Part shown: positions 61,069 to 64,000 of the stretch, piece after piece
How positions within the stretch are numbered: position 1 is the stretch's first letter
Layout: the number at the start of each line of letters is the position of its first letter
Source: HK-STAS-PATE-2 sp046350895
GTDB taxonomy: Bacteria > Patescibacteriota > Patescibacteriia > 2-12-FULL-60-25
NCBI GenBank assembly: GCA_046350895.1
Contig: JAXLZL010000001.1
Coordinates: 148,181 to 212,180 of the forward strand
Direction of reading: 5' to 3'
DNA: 64,000 nt
Notes under the pieces: generated by a model
Databases searched by the model: none
What the model was told of the DNA's origin: nothing
The model's input: the letters and a program-made list of their open reading frames with translations, nothing else
Translations under genes and position numbers: made by a program

Positions 61069-61653
61069 TTATTCGGCTGCTGGGGCTTCTGGAGCTGGTT
61101 CAGCAGGTGCTTCTGGAGCGGTTTCGGCTGGAGCTTCAGCAGGAGCGGCTTCAGGGGCTGCTTCTGGAGCAGTTTCTGGAGCAGCTTCGGCTGCAGGAGC
61201 TTCGGCGACAGGCTCAGCGGCGGCTTCAACAACCGGAGCGGCTGGAGCAGGAGCTGGGGAACCTTTTTCTTGTTCTTCTTTGTAGGCATTAAGCAAGCGC
61301 ACGAAGGCACCGGCTGGGCCATTGAGAACAGAAAGGAGTTGGCCGAGGAGTTGTGAACGGCTTGGGAGCTTGGAGAGCTTGTTGACGTATTCAGCGTCGA
61401 CAATCTGACCATCGAAGATACCACCGACCAATTTGATCGGCTGATCTTTGCCAGCATCACCGGTAAGTTTTGCTGGAGCCATTTCGTCTTGGGTACCGAT
61501 GGCGGCACCAATCATGCCCGGGAAAGCTTTGAAGTCGACGTTAAAGCCTGCTTCTTTGGCTGCTACGGAGAGCAGGGTTTTCTTGGCAACGATATAGCGA
61601 ACACCTTCGTTAAACATCTTCTTGCGAAGCGTGGTGATGTTCGAAACCGTCAT
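61069..61653 (-). CDS. rplJ: 50S ribosomal protein L10 (5' end apparently frameshifted)
   Basis: 194 residues from the first ATG in frame. L10 core: TTLRKKMFNEGVRYIVAKKTLL and GAIGTQDE-like AAIGTQDEM, plus the L12-binding C-terminal helix. A long Pro/Ala/Glu tail follows. About 30 N-terminal residues are missing from this ORF. The expected sequence (EEVAALASALKEAKSVAFSDFQG) lies directly upstream in the same frame but ends at a TAA. One extra base in the A4 run at 61727-61730 would open a frame from GTG at 61747. So a 1-nt error near the 5' end is likely. Confidence 0.9.
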   Translation of the reverse strand: MTVSNITTLRKKMFNEGVRYIVAKKTLLSVAAKEAGFNVDFKAFPGMIGAAIGTQDEMAPAKLTGDAGKDQPIKLVGGIFDGQIVDAEYVNKLSKLPSRSQLLGQLLSVLNGPAGAFVRLLNAYKEEQEKGSPAPAPAAPVVEAAAEPVAEAPAAEAAPETAPEAAPEAAPAEAPAETAPEAPAEPAPEAPAAE

Positions 61654-61777
61654 GCCTTGAAAATCAGAGAAGGCAACGGACTTGGCTTCTTTAAGGGCAG
61701 AAGCAAGAGCGGCAACTTCCTCGTTCTTTTAGGGCGAGTTTTAGCACAGAGTATAGAACCTAATGTTTTAAATAAAA

Positions 61778-61807
61778 CGACCGCAGAAACAACATGTCCT
61801 GCGGTCG
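61778..61807 (-). terminator. Attenuator hairpin in the rplJ leader
   Basis: CGACCGCAG pairs with CTGCGGTCG (9 bp, 12-nt loop). On the minus strand it is followed by TTTTATTT, before rplJ. Confidence 0.75.
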
Positions 61808-61925
61808 ATCCACCCCTCATTCCCCACTCTCGTGGGGAGGTCTGAGATATCACGATCCTCGGCGAGGCGCCCCCGAAGGGACATTTCACCCCGATGACTC
61901 GGGGCCTCAGCTGTCTTAGGACTGC
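61808..61925 (-). ncRNA. L10 leader (ribosomal protein autoregulatory RNA)
   Basis: Between the promoter and the attenuator the minus strand carries CCTAAGACAGC and CTCGCCGAGGAT, blocks I recognise from L10 leader RNAs, with paired stems between them (CCCCGAGTCATCGGGG, CCCCACGAGAGTGGGG). L10-L12 complex binding would favour the terminator. The family assignment is from memory; a covariance search would decide. Confidence 0.65.
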
Positions 61926-61940
61926 GTTCGTTTGCGCGTA

Positions 61941-61969
61941 TTTATAACGAAAATCCCGAGATCCGTCAA
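61941..61969 (-). promoter_or_regulatory. Promoter of rplJ-rplL
   Basis: Minus strand: -35 TTGACG (61964-61969), 17-nt spacer, -10 TATAAA (61941-61946). The -35 falls in the loop of the upstream terminator. Confidence 0.75.
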
Positions 61970-61981
61970 GAACTCGGGATT
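61952..61981 (-). terminator. Terminator of the 4-TM membrane protein gene
   Basis: AATCCCGAG pairs with CTCGGGATT around a 12-nt loop; the minus strand continues TTTTC. It contains the rplJ -35 box. Confidence 0.7.
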
Positions 61982-62014
61982 AAGTAACCTTATAATACTA
62001 TTCGTGATCCGGCA

Positions 62015-62347
62015 TCAAAGCCCATTAATCAGGTAGGACAAGATCGAATAGACGATCGCGCCCCAGAAGGCCGGCCAGAAGCCCAAAACCGTGAAACCCG
62101 GCACGAGACCCGCAGCGAGGCCGAACATCAAACCATTAATAACCAGGGCAAAGAGGCCGAAGGTCAAAATAGTGATCGGCAGGGCCAAGAGGTGCATTAA
62201 TGGGCGGATGAGGGCGTTCACGATACCGAGCACCAGGGCCGCAATAATGGCGGTACCATAACCGGCCACGGCAATACCCGAGACGAGTTTGGCTACGAGC
62301 AAAATCGCAACGGCATTCAAGAGCAGGCGAACGATGAATTTAAGCAT
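62015..62347 (-). CDS. Phage holin family 4-like (4-TM) membrane protein
   Basis: 110 residues, almost entirely hydrophobic, with four helices and the motif GIVNALIRPLMHLLALPITILTFGLFALVINGLMF split over two of them. This is the PF04020-type family, named after mycobacteriophage holins but mostly chromosomal and of unknown function. Start context CCCT-ATG. Downstream of xseB; a terminator follows. Confidence 0.88.
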   Translation of the reverse strand: MLKFIVRLLLNAVAILLVAKLVSGIAVAGYGTAIIAALVLGIVNALIRPLMHLLALPITILTFGLFALVINGLMFGLAAGLVPGFTVLGFWPAFWGAIVYSILSYLINGL

Positions 62348-62358
62348 AGGGTGAGAAG

Positions 62359-62584
62359 TTATTCTTCATCCCCCATGGTACCACGGATCTCTTGGATGCG
62401 GTTCTGTGCCTCTGAGAGCTTGTCCTTGAGTGCTTTGGCAGGCTCCGATGGCACGTTCCAGATTTTTGCATCCCTTCGTCAATGTCGGTTTTGCCGGATT
62501 CAAGCCATGCGGCAATCTGCTCAAGTTCTTGAAAGGCGCTCGAGACATCGACTTCACCTTCAGTTTTTTCTTCTTGATCGTCAT
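62359..62584 (-). CDS. xseB: Exodeoxyribonuclease VII small subunit (frameshifted)
   Basis: Read across frames, the protein has SSAFQELEQIAAWLESGKTD, IDEGMQK and then KALKDKLSEAQNRIQEI to the stop at 62359, which is the short helical XseB. Two indels are needed, one just after ATG 62584 and one near 62470. XseB binds the large subunit; it directly follows xseA here. Confidence 0.75.
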
Positions 62585-62594
62585 AGTGTATTCA

Positions 62595-63792
62595 TTAGAG
62601 TAAGGTCGCCTGTTCGCCATCAATCGTGGCATGGACGGTGCCGTCCCGCAAACACTGAGCGATGCGGTCACGCCGCTTTTAAGCGCTTGGGCCGATCACG
62701 ATCATCCCCTTCGCGTCTTCGATAATAGCGTAGCCGAGCAATGACTGCGCTCGGATCTACCGATTTCAGAAACGTTCGCCCCTCGATTCGCTGCATGAGT
62801 GAGCAGCCAATGATTTGCCCGTGACTCCACGGCGACGGTGAGTTCTTGCGACTTATGGACGACGGAGACGAGCCATCTATCAACATCCGAAAGACATTGC
62901 GGATAGCCTGTGCATATTCATCCACCATATTCTGCATGCCATCACCCACCGATTGTTGGAGCATCGAAAGCTCGTAGAGCACGTCTGACTTATCTGGGAC
63001 GAGACGCCGCGCACAATCGGTTGGCGTTGAACCGCGCACATCGGCCACTTCTTCGGCGAGCGTGATATCGCGTTCATGGCCGATGGCCACCATGGTGGGG
63101 ATTTTTGACGCGTAAAGCGCGCGCACCAAGGCCTCGTCATTAAATGCCATCAACTCGTCGAATGAACCGCCACCACGCGTGAGCACGAGCGCATCATAAT
63201 AACCGGCACCAAACTTCTTTTCACGGGCATGCGCCTGTTTTAGCGCCTGCATGATGCTGCCCGGCGCCTTGTCGCCTTGGACGATCACATGAAACAACTC
63301 GATCTCAAGACCCGTCCAACGCTCACTCAAAATACGAATGAAATCACCATAAGCCGCTGATTCGCGCGAAGCGATAAGGGCGATGCGTTTTGGAAAGCGC
63401 GGCAAAGAACGTTTGCGCAATGGATCAAACAAACCTTCACCATCAAGACGGGCACGCAATTGCGCGAGGGCTTTTTTAATGGCGCCCTCCCCCACCAACT
63501 CGAGACGTTCAACGGTAAACGAGAATTTGCCGTATTTAGGGTAGATGCGAGGCGTGCCATAAACACGCACCTTCATGCCATCTTCGAGCGGGACACGAAG
63601 TTTTGGCAGAACCATGAACGCCGAGATTAAGGCGCCATCATCTTTGATATCAAAGTTTACCCATTGCCCCTGCGATACGCGAAAACCCGATACCTCGCCT
63701 TCGATGGCGACGGCATCACCGTCCCAAATGGCCTTAAAGGTATCGTTGACGTAAGCGACAAAATCCGAAACGGTAAAAAGCTGCGGGGTCAT
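62595..63792 (-). CDS. xseA: Exodeoxyribonuclease VII large subunit (3' end frameshifted)
   Basis: Processes single-stranded DNA with XseB. The N-terminal OB domain (FTVSDFVAYVNDTF, VAIEGEVSGFRVSQGQWVNFDIKDD) and catalytic domain (ALIASRESAAYGDFIRIL, LTRGGGSFDELMAFND, GHERDITLAEEVADVRGSTPTDCA) are intact. From about 62900 downward the frame changes several times, but the expected C-terminal blocks persist (VDPSAVIAR, GYAII, GTVHATIDGEQ) to a TAA at 62595. Overlaps the upstream gene by 4 nt. Confidence 0.9.
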
Positions 63793-64000
63793 TTGACTAG
63801 GATCCTGCCAGACCGTACTTGGTCTGCCAAATCGGTATCCGAACGCTTGGCGAGCTCTTCAAGCCTGAGGCGTTTTTGCTCGTTTTCAAGCAAGCGGGGC
63901 TGACTTAGATCGATACGCAATGGGTACAGGTTGATCGCTCTCACTTTTTTATCAGCGATCTCAAGAGAAGCCGCCAAACCATAACGCGTTTCATCCGACC
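63789..64000 (-). CDS. C-terminal end of a CapA-like protein (5' part outside window)
   Basis: Only the last ~70 residues are seen. The frame is open to the window edge (DETRYGLAASLEIADKKV, INLYPLRIDLSQPRLL, ending GRILVK). The strand pattern and the 'YPLRIDLSQPR' block look like the C-terminus of CapA/PgsA-type metallophosphoesterase-fold proteins. With so little sequence this is tentative. Its stop overlaps the xseA start (ATGA). Confidence 0.5.
   Translation of the reverse strand, partial: SDETRYGLAASLEIADKKVRAINLYPLRIDLSQPRLLENEQKRLRLEELAKRSDTDLADQVRSGRILVK

Noticed and set aside
1..64000. CRISPR array or complete insertion sequence.
   Set aside because: I saw no regular short direct repeats with unique spacers and no transposase gene. 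The only tandem array is coding, within the MopE-like gene.

Overview
The window reads as a chromosome segment of a Candidate Phyla Radiation (Patescibacteria) bacterium of moderate GC, about 50-55% by eye. Pointers to this are the short EF-Ts, HrcA and TsaB, a lone VirB4/TraD-like ATPase beside a hypothetical partner, a DUF4012 protein, many glycosyltransferases and HlyD/MacB-type export genes. No tRNA, rRNA or CRISPR array was found. The assignment is an inference from gene content only.

Layout. 1-3.7 kb: end of a secreted calcium-binding-repeat protein, then rpsB-tsf, prfA and rpmE. 3.7-4.8 kb: two orphan genes. 4.8-11.5 kb: three family 2 glycosyltransferases, facing a nucleotide-sugar cluster (rfbB, a fused epimerase/reductase-like gene, rfbA) and an NADH dehydrogenase-like gene. 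11.5-19.7 kb: a polymerase/ligase-like membrane protein, a nucleotidyltransferase-like protein, dnaX and the TraD-like ATPase with its partner. 19.8-22.5 kb: an AT-rich HEPN/AbiU2-like gene, cysS and a membrane protein. 22.5-27.2 kb: hrcA-grpE-hsp20-dnaK-dnaJ under a sigma70-type promoter and a CIRCE operator. 27.3-28.6 kb: an orphan gene and a DUF559 gene between repeats. 28.6-34.5 kb: an AbrB-headed MacB-type exporter operon. 34.6-43.5 kb: queA and an exopolysaccharide-type operon. 43.6-50 kb: a GC-rich nine-repeat MopE-like lipoprotein, a TrmB regulator with a glycosyltransferase, and an orphan lipoprotein. 50-57.4 kb: mreB, a DUF4012 protein, three more glycosyltransferases, tsaB and a winged-helix protein. 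57.5-60.5 kb: a phosphatase-like membrane propeller protein and small orphans. 60.6-64 kb: rplJ-rplL with an L10-type leader, a 4-TM membrane protein, xseB, xseA and the end of a CapA-like gene.

How it fits together. Much of the window builds and exports surface glycans: dTDP-sugar synthesis, at least eight glycosyltransferases, two Wzy/WaaL-like proteins, a glycoside-hydrolase-like secreted protein and DUF4012. Core genes rarely have a Shine-Dalgarno sequence and very often start in the context CT-ATG. Several orphan genes instead have GGAGG sites, their own TTGACA promoters and their own hairpin terminators, which suggests later acquisition. Patches of clustered frameshifts (about 9-10 kb, 22-23.5 kb, 52.3 kb, 61.7-62.9 kb) hit essential genes such as dnaJ and look more like assembly indels than gene decay.
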